Shown: positions 32,701 to 46,094, counted from the stretch's first letter. The stretch is 64,000 bases of DNA from Agriotes lineatus (GCA_940337035.1 CALNHX010002951.1:62001-126000), one strand, 5' to 3'. The notes: generated from the sequence alone by a model not told the origin. Numbers and translations: made by a program.

Positions 32701-34588
32701 AGTGCAGGATAATTGACCGATTCAATAGGCACAGAGTTGGGATGTTTTAAGCAATTGCAATGTTAAACTAAAGTAAAACATTAAATGCATGGACAATGAG
32801 ATGAGAGAGACAGTAAAATAGTCGAGAAAGGAACGCAGAGGCAAAGCACATTTTCACAGGGTTCGAAATTGACTTTTAAATAAATTAAAATAGTAAAAGA
32901 ATAGGTTTGTGCATAATGTAAGGCCAGAGCAAAGGAAATTAATAGACACAAAAGGTTTCTTATGTGCATTTTAAAAGGAGCGCAGTTTTTAATAAAGCCA
33001 ATCATAGTGAAAATTGTGAGGAACCTGAAAAGTGAATCAAGCATGATGAAAGATAACAGAACATTGCAAAAAGCAATTTGAGATGCAGGCAACAGAAAAG
33101 GAAGCAAACGAAGAAAAATGGTGGAACTCTAATATGCCAGTGCGTTAATAATGAATTAAAGTAGTGCAAAGCAGAGTAGTGACCAAATAATAAAAAACGT
33201 TTGTGTGTGTGACGCAATATAACAATTTTAGTTGTAAGAGAAAGACAATAATCTAGATTTTAAGAAAAATTTTAATTCTAATTTATGTACTCAAATTTAT
33301 TTCCTTTTATGTCCATTAATTATCAAACCTGATTTCCATTAACATATAACACCGTATCTTAGCAACTAGATTCGATATTGTTTAAAAAACGAGAGAACAA
33401 TTGAATAAAAAAATATTACATGTTTGTCAGTTTTGTGCTCCACTTTAAAATACATTTTTTGACCTTAAACGAGTTAGTTACCATTGAAAAAGTATTGCAT
33501 TTTATTACCCAACTCCCCAAGTGCCTGTACAAGTGTTTTCAGCAGTTTCCGCAGCACAAAAATATAAAAACCTTCAACCCATCTGCGACGAGGGAACGGC
33601 AGCCGAGCAGTTCAAAATTACAAACTAGCTCTACGAGCAAATAAGGCAGTGAAAACTAGAGGACGGCAGCCCAGGGCGTAGTACAAGTTTGCAAGAACGT
33701 CCCAACCACCTTCTGCAGCCAGACGAGCATTTCCAGCCGAGAAAAATCAACGTGCGTTCCAGAGCAGCTCCGTTCCAGCTCGGCCAGATTCTCTGAGGTA
33801 GGAAATTAGCCTAAAAGTTAAGTGTAAGAATTGGGGAAAAGCAGCTAAATACGAGATCAAACCTTGCCGAAGAAGATTAGCTCGTTTTCAAGGCTCCAGC
33901 TACGCCGTAATTTGCGTCATTAAATTTTGCAAGTTTAGCGAGAATCCCAAGCCACCAGAAACAAGTGCACGTTTTTGGCGTCTTTCCTACGTCATGAAAT
34001 AAGTGAGGCCGGGTTTTTTCTACGTCATCACTGAAACAAAACAGTATTAATTGTTTGCCAAGCTCGAAAATTTGAATAATTATTTGATGTTTTCTCATAT
34101 TTTCACGAATTGCTGGCTACAGTAAAATTTTGATCAAAAATATAGTCAATTTCGGAACTAACCTGAGAGGGAGCTTATGTTTTTCCATTGAGCTAGCGTA
34201 ATAAATAATTGCAATTCAATAAAATAGAAAGAGGGGCATGCAACCATTTATTTGAGTACTTGAGTGTTACATTTAATTTTTAACCAGCCTAAATTTACCC
34301 ACATAAAAACTTTGAGCAGAGCACAAGAATATTATCATTCAAAATAACAATACAGGTAGGGGCTTTCATCGTAGATTGGCGTCGCAAAGTGTCGGCAAAT
34401 TTTATAATTAAATATAATACTTGCTATCGACAACAAGAAGGCATAAACTGCCCAATTAATTAACAAATTAATTCACAGGATATTTAGGGTGAGAAAACTT
34501 ATTTGAAACCATTGTTTTTGTGGGGAAGGTCTTGTCTGTGAGTACAAGCGCTCTGATTTGAATCATATCAACAATAAATAAAAAACAT
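32701..34588. other. Gene-free stretch, possible retroelement leader
   Basis: No recognisable coding sequence. The stretch 33580-33860 is unusually purine/GC-balanced against an AT-rich background and precedes the gag-like ORF at 34589, so it may be a degraded LTR or 5' leader, but no paired LTR or clear primer-binding site was found. Confidence 0.35.
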
Positions 34589-35560
34589 GGCCGATAAGCG
34601 TTCGAGAAGATAGAAAAAAATGGAAGAAGGAACGAAAGAAGAGCATCAAGTAGAGGAAATTATATAAATGCCAGAACAATCTGCGGAAGAGCAACGGCAA
34701 GGAGATCAGGCTGAAGAACAACAGGCCCAAGCGCCGAAAGAAGAAGCAGATCTCAGCCAGATGTTAGAATTCATGCTAAAAACAGCGCAGAGTGTGCAAG
34801 AAATACAAAAAAGGCACAAGAGCGAGAAAGAAGGCTCCAAGAAGCAATCCGAAGTAATGTGCAATAATTGAAACAAGATGCGGAGAAGACAGCACAGAGT
34901 GTGCAAGAAATAAAGAAGGATGCAGAAGAAAGAGAGAGTAGAGGACGTAACCATGCAGAGTTATTAATCGAGGGGTTAAAAGAAGATTTTATAAGGATGC
35001 AAGTAAATAGTAAGAAAGAATTGCAAGCAGAGATCAACACCCTACAGCAAAAACTGGAAGAATTTAAGAAAACAACAAAGAATGAAATAAGGCAGGAGCT
35101 ACAACAGGAAGTGTCATAGTTGGTCGACAAAAAGTTAGAAAAGAAGGAAAAAGAAATAGAGTGCAGAATTAAAGGAGTCGAAGTCCAGACGCAAGAACAG
35201 CTAATACGGCAGCAAGAAAGGATAGACCTGAAATTAGAAAATTTAAAAAGGAAGGCAGATGAACCGAATCACGAGGGAGCTACAGGGAATGCATGAAAGG
35301 TTAGAACAAGTGCACGAATACCCTGCAAACGCGGCGCCACCAACCATGAACACGGAAATGATCCTTAGATTTGAGGGCAGATATGCGAATTGCCCATAAT
35401 TTTTCTAGCAAAATTGGTCGACGTACGGAAAACAATACCGACCGAGTGTAGAAAGCTGCAGATTATCAATATGGCCATGCGAAACAACGCTGAGATGTGG
35501 CATAGCATAATAAAGAGCAAGTATCGAACCTACGAAGAATAGAATTCCTAATTTCCTAAA
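34589..35560 (+). pseudogene. Degenerate gag-like coiled-coil ORF (LTR-retroelement-like)
   Basis: Frames starting MADKRSRR (34589) and including 34668-34871 and 34868-35119 encode a Glu/Lys/Gln-rich coiled coil with an internal direct duplication (KTAQSVQEI at about 34781 and 34886). Further on, in other frames, TEMILRFEGRYANCP and KLQIINMAMRNNAEMWHSI resemble the capsid-like part of insect retrotransposon gag proteins. Several stops break it and no protease, RT or integrase follows. A host coiled-coil pseudogene cannot be excluded. Confidence 0.45.
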
Positions 35561-35963
35561 TTATATTTTTCTGCAGTTTACACATTATACAACTCTTTCC
35601 GAATTATGATATCCCAAATGCAGTCAACGAAAATATCTAGTTTTAGCAGGATGATGCCCCTCCCCACTATGGACTTGCAGTGCGCAATTATTTTTTATCG
35701 GCGTTGGATCGGGAGAAGAGAAACCGTGGAGTGGCCCACTCGGTCACTAGATTTGTCTCCTTCAGATTTTTTTGTGAGGCCATTTAAAAAGTCGCGTTTC
35801 TTTAAATAGATCTGACAATATGGAAGAATTGAAAAATCGTATTCGTGCTGAAATGGCTGCTATTTCTCGCAATTCTTTGCGCGATTCTTTAGCCAATTTT
35901 AAAAAGCGAATTCATTATTGCCAAGAAGTAAATGGGCAGCAATTTGAACATCTTCTCTGTTAG
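35561..35963 (+). pseudogene. C-terminal fragment of a mariner-like DDE transposase
   Basis: Pieces in two frames: QDDAPPHYGLAVRNYF (second catalytic Asp motif; about 35645-35695), then RRWIGRRETVEWPTRSLDLSPSDFF (core SLDLSPSDFF holds the third acidic residue), MEELKNRIRAEMAAI and HYCQEVNGQQFEHLL ending at a TAG (35961-35963). This is the usual C-terminus of insect mariner-type transposases. The N-terminal half is missing and there is at least one frameshift. Confidence 0.72.
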
Positions 35964-37204
35964 CTGATTATTACTTTTTGGGTAGTCTTCCAAAGAAATT
36001 AAATACAAGGTACACCCCTGTGCAAAAGCCGGCCGCCAGCTCAGTCGTAGAAGACTTGCAGCTCTTTAAGAGATTAGCCGTAGAACAAACAAAGATTTGT
36101 ATGCCCAGCGCCAACAATTCCTGAAAAAGAGCCCCAAACAAAATAAATAACCGTAATTAAATTCAAACCTTTATAGCTGGCATAAAAAGCATGTAATTTC
36201 AGAAAATATCTCAGTACAATAGTATACATATTTATCACAATAGTTCGCACAAATCAGAATCGTAGGTTATTACAATTAACAAATTACACAGATATATTAC
36301 TCACAGTTTTACATACAGTTCTGCAATAATACAATTGCACACATTAAAATGGATGAAGAGGCCAGCAGCTGTTTGTTCTTAAATTCGTACGACCGGAAGC
36401 TGGTGGCATAACGCGATCCGCACTACGACGGCAAGGGTAGCAGTCAAACCAGGAGAAAAGCCTCGGTATCGGATCCTTTCTTGCTCTCTAATTTAACGCC
36501 TGCAGCAAGAGAAAAACGGCTCCGAAGGTCTAACATACGCCGGCTCAAAATCGCCTGAAGCGGTGGCCGTGGACGCGATAAATGAACAACTGCGGCAACT
36601 GCCTCGGATCGGCTTTTTCGCTCAAAAATTCTTGGCTCTCTAGCGCTAGAATACTCACCCTGGAAAATTCCAGGCCATGTCTGACGACAAGTGGTCGCAT
36701 ACAAAATCCGCAAAATGCGTAGGAAATAAACTTCCTTAACGTGAGCTTGGGGGCATCAGAACCACTTAATCGTGTAGGCTAGCTAACAGCAGTCTAAATA
36801 AAAACCCACCGAAGCTCTTCAAAATGCTAAACCACCATGTCGGTTTGACGGACGTGAGCGGAAAGAACGCTCGAAAACAAAACCGTGCGCCTAAAGATAA
36901 ATGCTTAACAAGGTCGTCGCAGTAGGTGCGACCACAGATCGCACAAAACGCACGGACTAAATACCATCGAATGCTAATTTGAAAGGCGGCGTAATTGAAA
37001 CGTAACATGTTGTTGTTTTCATTTGTATTTAAGAAATGTTGTATGTTATCCTAAATTTTAATTATTGTTTGTGTTTTGTTTATTTATGACCTTTTGTTAA
37101 TGCAAGGGTATTAGATTTCACTAAACGTGCAGCGACGAATTAAGCATGCCTGAAATGTTTTTTGAAATTTATCTTCGTTATTTTCTTATGTAACCCTATC
37201 CTCC
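35964..37204. other. No gene recognised
   Basis: This 1.2 kb has only short unconvincing ORFs (36444-36713 and 36766-37008 on minus). Parts of 36340-36960 have higher GC than the surroundings and may be TE leader sequence, but no motif supports that. Confidence 0.4.
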
Positions 37205-38190
37205 TCCTAAAGTCCTTCCATCTTGTCAGATGGGTGGTGATTATGGATTATTTTATTTGTTTGCAGTTGCTCTTCTTACTGCTTCACGCCATTTTAGTCT
37301 ATTAGCGGTGCATCTGACGGATTGCTCAACATTAACTTGCAATACCGATTCTACAGTGTCGATCCATCTAGTTGGTGATCTGCCCCGCCTACGTTTTCCA
37401 TCGGGCTTTCCTTGTACTAGAAGTTTTTCCAAATTTTCTCCGCGTGTGATATGTCCAAAGAATGTAAGTATTCTACTGTATATAATAGATAATAATCTTT
37501 GTTTTGCTTTTAGTTCATTTAGAATAGATACCTACATTGGTTCTGCGTGCTGTCCACGGTATATGGAGCATTCTGCGCCAGATCCACATTTCAAAAGCGT
37601 CTATCCTTCGTCGGTCAGCTATACGGATAGTCCAGGTTTCTGAAGCGTATTGAAACACGAGTAGAACCAATGTTTGTACGATATTGATCTTCGTATGTCG
37701 TGTTACATTAGAGTTTTTCCATATTGGGGTTAACTGTGTCATATCTGTTTTAGCAAGTTGTATTCTGCGACGTATTTCGTGCTCGCAGTTTCCATCGCTT
37801 GAGATAAGAGATCCTAAATAGATAAATTTATTGACAACTTCATAGTCTATAATTTGGCGAGGTGTAGGGTTATTTTCGTTTTCCTTGTCAACTATCATGA
37901 CTTTTGTTTTGGTTGCATTGATGGTTAAGCCATATTCCGCACTTACTTCGTCTAGTCTTTGTATTAAAGTTACTAACTCATCCTGCGTTTTTGCAACCAG
38001 CACAATATCATCAGCGTAGCGCAAATTTGAGATCTTTCTACAGCCAATAGTGATGCCTCCATTCCAATGCTCCAGAACTTTCTTCATAATATACTGGCTA
38101 TATATGTTAAATAGGACAGGGGGCAAGATACAACCCTGTCTCACCCCTTTCTTAATTTTGCATTCAGAGGAATACGTGTTTTCAATGTAA
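37205..38190 (-). pseudogene. RTE-clade LINE, 3' fragment
   Basis: Minus-strand 38144-37515 encodes the second half of an RTE-type RT: GVRQGCILPPVLFN, GGITIGCRKISNLRYADDIVLVAKT with the YADD catalytic box, GLTINATKTKVM and FIYLGSLISSDG. The C-terminal part continues, partly frameshifted, to about 37210 with traces such as GKRRRGRSPTRWID, RLKWREAVRRAT and HHPSDKME, the usual RTE end. The endonuclease and first half of the RT are absent (5' truncation near 38190). Confidence 0.85.
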
Positions 38191-38720
38191 CTCTATACAT
38201 GTGTAATATTCCTGAAAAGAGAAATAAACAAGCTTTCTGTTGATGTATCACACAGCCTAGGTTGCTATTTAAAAAAATTCAATATGGCGACCGCACTTAA
38301 AAACTATATGAAAAATCAATTTTTTTTACTTCACAATATGCAAAATAACCTCAAATTAACATATACCAAATATGAAACGCATATCTCAACTCGTTTGACT
38401 AAGGCAGCTTTGGTTCCATACATAATCTCGACCCTGTATAAAAATGTATATATTTCTTCTGGCAACTTAATAAAGTTGGCGATAATAGATATTAACATAT
38501 CTACGAATGTTATGAGTATCATAGCTGCGGCAAATGTTGTATTGAAATCCGAGCTCGCAAAGCGAGGATTCTAAAACATCTAAAGCTGTTATGATTCATA
38601 ACATCCGTGGTTTGTTCAATAGTTTATCGGTTGCCATGTACGGTAATGGTTACCATGTACGGTAATGGACTATTACCGTACAGATCAGTTATGACTTAGT
38701 TGCCAACCTACTTTTGTACC

Positions 38721-38974
38721 GATGGGGCCACAATTATATATAACAGCAATGAGATAACATGAACAAGAAAATAACTAGTATTGCTTGAGTAAAAAAGAGA
38801 AAAACATAGTAGCAAATATTCGAGAAGGCTTGACGCTTAATTTAATTATGACATTTGTCAACTAAACATGCCTACTAAAATAATTTTTTCGTCTGCCCAT
38901 CTCTTTCTTACTCAAGCATTCTATTTTGTTATTCATGTTATCTCATTGCTGTTATATATAATTATGGCCCCATC
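38721..38974. mobile_element. MITE with long terminal inverted repeats
   Basis: GATGGGGCCA...TTATATATAACAGC at the left matches, in reverse complement, GCTGTTATATATAA...TGGCCCCATC at the right. The arms extend about 90 bp with mismatches towards the centre. Non-coding. Confidence 0.75.
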
Positions 38975-39329
38975 CGTATATGTAAACAAGGGCTTAATAT
39001 CCTGCAACCGATAAAAAATATCACACTGGCGAGTAAAAACCGGGTCGCTTCAATAGTATCAAACGTAGTGCATTTAATTTGTTCAAAACTGTTCACAACT
39101 ATTTAATATTTATATAGTAGGCTTAATAATATGTAAAACTATAGAAAATTGTCTCATCTGTCGAACAATTTACACTTAAATGCATAATTGTTCATTTTGA
39201 GTGGTTGAATTGAATTCATGCTTGTTTATTTTGATCAATCCTTTGGGTTAAATTTTATTGTTGCGATACTCTATATTTTTTTGATTTGGCGTTTATTGGT
39301 GTTACCAATAAATTGATGTAGAATAAACA

Positions 39330-39680
39330 ATCGAACAACAAAGGTATCGGCAAGTAAAATTATTGCTCTGATTAAAGACGGACGAAGTTGGCGTTATATT
39401 ACAGCAGCTTTGGAAATCAGCCGTTCCAGTGTTCAATGAGTGTGGCACCAGTATAAGGAGACGGGTTTACTTAGAAGATCAGGATCAATACGAAGAAGAG
39501 TCACCTCAGAAAGGGACGACCGTTTTATTATTAAGAAACAGGCATATTACTGTAGTTAGGGTAAAAGTTCTCTGTTAGAAGTAGGTAGCACAAATATTAG
39601 CGAGTGGCCGGTAAGAAGGAGACTTCAAAAAGCCAGTTTAAAAGTGCACAGACCAGCCACTGAGCCTACACTTTTGAGTG
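39330..39680 (+). pseudogene. Tc1-like transposase N-terminal fragment
   Basis: The translated frame shows the first helix-turn-helix (SKIIALIKDGRSWRYIT, LEISRSSVQ, then a stop, VWHQYKETG) and the second DNA-binding half (RRVTSERDDRFI, VRRRLQKASLKVHRPA). These are the bipartite Tc1 paired-like domains. At least two stops. The catalytic domain is missing. Confidence 0.72.
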
Positions 39681-39689
39681 ATTCGCCGG

Positions 39690-39965
39690 TCATTTTGTAT
39701 CAAATTGTCCACGCGTTTGCGATGTTTATCGTCTGTGGCAGTGATAGGATGTCGGCTGCATTTTTCTCCATCAATTACGGCTTTCCGGGGTCGCAATCAC
39801 GAAATGTTATTACCCATCGATTCACAGTAGTCCTATCAACAGTATCGTCACCATAAACGGCCTTTAAACGGCGATGAATCTCAGTAGGAATCACGTTTTC
39901 AGCAGTTAAAAATTCTTTAACCGCGCGCTGTTTCAGTCGCTTTCACATAGCACGAGAACAATTCT
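39690..39965 (-). pseudogene. mariner transposase N-terminal fragment (SETMAR-like HTH)
   Basis: On the minus strand the frame MENCSRAM-stop-KRLKQRAVKEFLTAENV continues IPTEIHRRLKAVYGDDTVDR and TTVNRWVITFRDCDPGKP, the typical DNA-binding region of mariner/SETMAR-type transposases. It is truncated before the DDD domain and abuts the Tc1 fragment on the opposite strand. Confidence 0.8.
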
Positions 39966-40140
39966 CCATACTTCCGCTACTTAAAAACGCACTGCTGAAC
40001 GAAACTCCTTCAAATTGGCCATGCGCATAAAGGAAGGATGTAGCTTTCGAATAAAACCATGCGTGTCTTCGTAGGTCATTGCGTTCGCGTTCCACAAGCA
40101 TGTGTGCATTACTTTTCAGCCCACCCACATGTATGGTTTA

Positions 40141-40434
40141 GAAAGTCAAACAAGATAATTGAGTAAGTTTTGGTTAAAAAAACACAAATAAGAGTTATAA
40201 ACATTAACTTTCTCCTGTGGCCTGCTAAATCTCTAGCTTTATCGCTCATTAAACATGTCTGGGACATGATGAGATAGGAGATCTCTACTTAACCAGAACC
40301 TCTAGAAACGGTTGCAGAGCTACGACATCATCTCTAGGTTGCCTGGAATTAATTATCACAATACTCACAATACTAAATTTATAACTCTTTGTTGTGTTTT
40401 TTAACCAATTTAATCAATTATCTTGTTTGACTTC
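40141..40434. mobile_element. MITE with about 60-bp terminal inverted repeats
   Basis: GAAAGTCAAACAAGATAATTG at the left corresponds to CAATTATCTTGTTTGACTTC at the right (cores of up to 20 nt quoted), and similarity continues through TGGTTAAAAAA and AGAGTTATAAA. The interior is about 170 bp, non-coding. Confidence 0.78.
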
Positions 40435-40755
40435 AGTAACAATATATTACACAATGAAAGTAATTCTTGCATTTGAAATGGGTGTAACGTTTTCTTTTGT
40501 AAACTCAGTATACTTTCATGAAAACATCAATATCCTCTTCACTGTTACTGTGATTTCTCTTTATCACAATATTTTGGGCTTGTAATTGGAGAAAAGCGGT
40601 CCGGGTCAGTTACAGTCTTCATCACCATAAAATTATTTTTGCTACACAAAACCCTACAAAACATAAAATCCTCAATCGTAAGTGATAAACTGAACTCTTT
40701 AGGCAAAGCAAACATCCAAATAGCAGTCACCGTAAGTCTGAACTGAGTCGGCCTA

Positions 40756-42987
40756 TATCTCGTTTCACTCTGACTATGCAGTGTACAGGGATAGGGCTAC
40801 AGTATTGCCATATTTCCCCAGCAAGTCGCTTAAAACTGAACACGAAGACGTCAATTATAGTAAATCCGCCTTTTGTATTTCAATCGGCTTATTTGTTAAT
40901 ACCTTGTTGAAGTAAACCCTTTCTGTCGCTTCTGCTTCAATTTGAAAAGAGCAACATATAATGCAAAATAATTGAGTTTAGACATTTAAAATAAAAACAA
41001 TTTTAATTAGATCATACAATTTGTTGTAACATACTTAAAAATAAATATAAACATGGTTTTTAATAAAATTTGTTACAGAAGAATACTAATTAATGTATTT
41101 CTTTTTTGGTTTTGATTATTCACTATAATTATTGTCCTCTTCGCTATTATCATCAGAATCCTCATAATGTATATTTATAATAATGGGTTCTATATCGTCC
41201 ATCACACTGTCGATTTCCCACATTTTGTCTTCTGTTTTTCTTACATGACTTATATAGTTTTGCCATTTCTCTGGTGTGATTCGCTCATAAGATTCGCGGA
41301 TTAAATTGCGTACGGTATTTTCCTTAAAATTCGTATTATGTGCACCTATATATCTTTTGACCTCACTCCAAACCAGTTCAATCGGATTTAATTCGCAGTG
41401 GTAGGGTGGGAGCCTTAGAATCTTAACATTCTTTCGATTTGCAATTTCTTCAATTTTATACCCACTATAATTTATTTTGAATGTATTCACCACTTGAAGC
41501 AATTCGCTTTTTAGATAGTCTTCTTCATAATGTAAATCTTTTAATCGAAGCCATTCTTGAATCTCTTCTTTTCTTGAAGAGGTGTTGGGGATTTTTTCTA
41601 ATTTTCTGCTATGATAAGAAGCATTGTCCATTACCACAACACTTCTTTCTGTCAAATTCTGACATAAGTCATTCTCAAACCACTCTTCAAACAAAGGCCC
41701 ATCCATTTCATCGTGGTAGTCTTGGGTATTTTTTTTGCCAAAAAAGTCATCTCCTCCCCCGCAACAAATCCATTTGCACATCATACGTGCAACAGGACAA
41801 ATCGTGGACCACGAGCTGTAGGTGCTTTCAAACCCGTTGTGAGTCCACGATTAAATGCATCTCGATGCGATTTTATAGATGTATCTATCCATTCCTTTGA
41901 GACGCTGTGTCCGACATTCACCCACGATTCATCTAAATACACAATATTGTAGCCTGATTCACGATATTTACGAATTTGACGTAAATACCGATGGCGCTGG
42001 CACCACGAAATGATTTCATCTTTTTCGATCAAAACTGAATTTCTACCACATCTCACATACCCAAAATCCATTTCATGCAGTAAACGAAACAATGTGGACC
42101 GCGAAAAATTGGGCAAATCCTCGTCGCCATTTACAGTACTTAACATTGCGTTTATTGTATGTGGTGTGTTATTCTACCGATCCCTCATCTAACTCCTTCA
42201 TCGTAATTTATTTCGCGGCATAAATTAGTTTTACGCTTTTGAGCCCTTTCCTTTGGAGGTTGTACCCCAACGGGTGTATCCCACTCAGCTCGCACTTTAT
42301 AAAGTACGCTTTCCGAAAAGCCGCTCATATCAAACACTTTTTTTATAACACTTGAAAATCATTCTTGGTTTTCGTGCTGTGAATGATAATTTATAAGATT
42401 TATCACAATCTGCTTTTCGGACACGCCGAGCGCTTTTCCACGTTTCCATTTCACAATTTCAGCCATTCCATAAATAAATATCAAAATTAACAATAATAAT
42501 CAGCGTAATTTCAATGCTGAAGAACAGATAAATACTGATTATTTCATACAAGGATATTTCTTATAGGTATATACATATCATCCAACTATAATGACCTGAT
42601 TAACCTAATTACCTACCTATTATTCCTCATATATTAAGTTAGTAATTAAGTACATTGCAGTTATGATAAATACTAATTATTTATCTATAGGGATGTTTAT
42701 TATTTACATTCCAAGCATAATTACCTATTTATTATTACTGATATATTAAATTATATTGCACTTATAATTCAATAACTATTTCAGATTACCATCAGAAAGT
42801 AATAACGATTACCTTAATTTGTGTTATCCTCTACCTATACCTACCTTTCCCAGCTTACACCAAGATTTAAGATTTCTTTGAGTATACCTCAGTGCGGTCT
42901 ACAAGCGGCAACGCAGCAGGCGAAGTTTGCCTTTAAATAACATTGTCGTATGTTCTCTGTACTGCATAGTAAGAGTGAAACGAGCTA
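40756..42987 (-). mobile_element. Tc1/mariner-superfamily element with DD82E spacing
   Basis: The terminal inverted repeats pair TATCTCGTTTCACTCTGAC...ATGCAGTGTACAG at the left with the complement of CTGTACTGCAT...GAGTGAAACGAGCTA at the right, and TA dinucleotides flank both ends. It encloses the transposase pseudogene on the minus strand. Length is about 2.2 kb. Confidence 0.75.
41116..42466 (-). pseudogene. DD82E (Sailor-like) Tc1/mariner transposase, broken
   Basis: A start MAEIVKWKRGKALGVSEKQ (42466) leads an N-terminal HTH region with stops. 42146-41781 encodes FSRSTLFRLLHEMDFGY and the first catalytic Asp in NIVYLDESW. After a TGA and a frameshift near 41730-41785, the frame 41784-41116 carries SVVVMDNASYH (second Asp) and LPPYHCELNPIELVW (Glu). 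Exactly 82 residues lie between the second Asp and the Glu, much longer than in classic Tc1 (34) or mariner, and matching the DD82E group of IS630-Tc1-mariner transposases. The C-terminus is acidic (EDSDDNSEEDNN). Confidence 0.8.
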
Positions 42988-45616
42988 TAGATAGTGGTAT
43001 GTGCCCATCGGGTCGTTAGCGAACCAGGTAAGTTTCGCGCTCGTTTATTTACCCGCATATGAAACAATTGCAATTGTCTTATAGGCGTATAAATTGACCC
43101 TTTATTTATAGAGAACTGAAGAGAAACTAAAAAACAATTAATTGAAAAAAATAATATTTAGGAGAAAAAAGTACCTATTTTCAAAGTATTAGTAAAACTA
43201 AATTGTATTTCTGCACTGATCTATCTTGCATATTATTTTTCATTAGGGCTATATATCCAATATATGGTATTTATGCTATGATGTTTTTTAAGCCAAAACA
43301 AATAATGAAACCGGCCCGCTGGGTTTAAATAGGTTAATAAAACGAGCAGATTTTAAAAATTGATTTAACTTCAATTTTTCTAGGGGGGGCAGACTAGCTA
43401 CGCCTATGCTCATTCAGCTTGCGAATTTGCTCTCATAACGAGTGCAATCTAGTGGGGAGATGCAGCTAACTAGTACGCATCGATTCACTTCTAACACCGT
43501 TCAATTGTAGAAGCCCTAGATAAGAATTATGCATGTAAATTAATTAAAAATTTAAAGATTTATTAGGAGTATGTGGTATATTTGGATGCGGAGGAACGTA
43601 ATTTAAGTGGCGTGTGGCCCTTGACATTTGTTGCACTTTCCTCGCGATATGAATAGCTCAATACTTCGAAAGGTGAAAGAGTATCAAAATAATAAATTAA
43701 AAAATATTCTTCATGTTTTCAATCTAATTCTGATATTGATTGATGTAACTTATTGTTAAAATAACATGCTCACACATGTAGGTATTGTGATATAGTACCT
43801 ACATATGTTTGCTTAGCGTAATTCACACAAAAGAATTAACAGGATGTGATGCACAACCGAATTCTGTATTATGCAAGAATATATCGCCAACGTCCATTAC
43901 GATTATTAGGTTGATTCATTCTTTGTCCAAGCGCTGTAGTTGATGGATCGTATTGTAAATTATATCTTTTGTTAGATAAATGTTACATTGGTAATAAATT
44001 GTTTACAGAAGTGCATTTTGTGAAAATTTAGTGCTAATTAATGTACAGTAAGCAGTAAGTAGTTATTAGTTATTATTTGCCTGCTCTTTGTTTATTTGTT
44101 GATTATGGACAAGGTCTACGTATGCGGAGTGCCAGGTACCTTAGATACTGACTAATATGGTCAAAGTTATAGTACTTAGAATTTTGTCGAGACTAAGGAA
44201 TTTCAATCTTGGCAAGGGATATTTTACGTGCTACAAATCGTTAGCTTTGGTTTTTATGAGCGATTGATGTTGAACTGTTATTTTGATCAGACGGATGAGC
44301 GGGTGCGATACGCGATACGCGATACATTTTACTTCCCTCACTTCAGACGAAGAAAGTATTGCAATCGCGAAAAAATCACCTTCCGACATTTCTTCAGAAT
44401 TTTACGTTTTAGGATCCCTAGATGAAGGAAAAACAAGTTTCTACAATTCCGCCCGTCTGTCTGTTTGAATGTCGGGCTGTCCGCATGTCTATCGCTGACT
44501 ATTGGTGGTATATCTAAAAAACTATTTGTTGGAGGGAGACAATATTTTGCATGCGGATTAGAAAAAAATCGGTCTATTTTTGCATTGATTCAAGAACTAT
44601 AAGTTATACACAAGTTATATTTTATACATAGCTTAATCCTTTATCCTTGACGAAAAGAGGCATATTTTAGACCCAACCTCTTAAAAAATTAAATTTTGTC
44701 TGGTTTTGCTTTATTTCAAATTTGATAGAGAAAAATAATATTTTGTATATAGCTTAAGCTTTTATCATTTGATAAAATTAGTACATTTGTGATCGACTAG
44801 AAAGAGGGCAAACAACAGATATAGGATAAACAGTTTTTGCTTTGATATTTTTGACATTATTAATTTCATAAGTACTTCAACTTGCGAGGGAAATTCCGCG
44901 TAAAACCTCTTCTAGTTTTTCAAAACCAAATTACTTAAAACGTCAGTTACATTGTCAATCAGAAAGCATAAAATAGCTGTTGTCTACGTCTAAGCTACTC
45001 AGAACACTAGCTTCTTCTACATTATTGGTTAATAACTTTTTCCTTTTAATGCATTACCCGTTTCGTACAGTAGTATTTGCTTAATTTTGTTATCTTCCTT
45101 CAAAGCCCAAAGTCGCCATAAAATGTGTCTTTCCAACTCTGTAATGTAAAACTTCGGCAATACATGCAATTCCAAGGGTCTTTTCTACAAACAGGTGGAA
45201 ACAGATCTAAACAAAATTTTGAAATAATTTTTATTGTTGTTTTATATATTATTATTCATATTTATTCAATAATTTGTTGTTAATATATACTCTCATCCTG
45301 CATCTTTCGTTAATAAAATAATGAGAACTGGTGATTCAATAAAGAAATGGCTGCAGAGTGTGTAACGCAACGTCTTTAATCTACGTACTTTAAGATAATC
45401 TCTGTTAATTTTTAATTTATTATCTATATCTATTCGTTTAAAAGGGAGCCAGATTTGTCACCACAATCGTTCGTGTTTTAATATTTTAAATCTTATAGTG
45501 TGGCGAAATACTCAAAAAATTTACATAAGTTGCAACTTACCAATCTTCGTTAATGCATTGAAAATGAACTTCGTTAATTTTCAAGTCTGGCATAAAATTT
45601 GTAAAACCTTTTGCAT
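42988..45616. other. Gene-free AT-rich DNA
   Basis: No coding sequence recognised. The stretch 44280-44480 has two overlapping small ORFs and a CTGTCTGT run that look repeat-derived. Nothing else stands out. Confidence 0.5.
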
Positions 45617-46094
45617 TATACAGGGTGTTCGGTAAAGAATGGGCCACTGACTTTTCTTTAGGATAATTTACACGCATGATCAGTTTTAGATGGGATTTTC
45701 TGGGAAACCGTTACTTCTAGCGAGTTCAATAAGATATACCTTTTTTAAGCAGAAAAGATAGGGACAAAGATTTTTCTAGTCGAAAATGACATACACCGTG
45801 GCACAAAAAAGTTGCAGCGGTTTAACAGTTTTGGCGCCCTCTAGAAGATACAACTGAATCGTTGATAAATTTGAATTTCTCATGCCAAAAAAACCCCGGA
45901 TACGAAATTTCGTGAAATTAGCTGGAAGTGATGGAAAGATATTTAAAAAATGTTATTTATTTTTTCAACTTTGACACCATGTAGCTCCACTAGTATTAAC
46001 TTTTGGACTAAGGTAAGTTGGGTTAAATCAGCTTATTTTGTCGAAATTAACTATATCTGAAGTTTGGCCCATTATTTACCGAACACCCTGTATA
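45617..46094. mobile_element. TA-flanked MITE (CAGGGTGTTCGGTAAA termini)
   Basis: TATACAGGGTGTTCGGTAAA...GGGCCA at the left and TGGCCCATTATTTACCGAACA (core ATTTACCGAACACCCTGTA) at the right are inverted repeats of about 30 bp. TATA flanks fit a TA target site. A related terminus (TACAGGATGTTT) occurs at 11455. Non-coding, 478 bp. Confidence 0.8.

Noticed and set aside
33580..34400. Possible LTR and primer-binding site upstream of the gag-like ORF
   Set aside because: No matching second LTR or convincing tRNA-complementary site was found, so it is recorded only as unexplained sequence.
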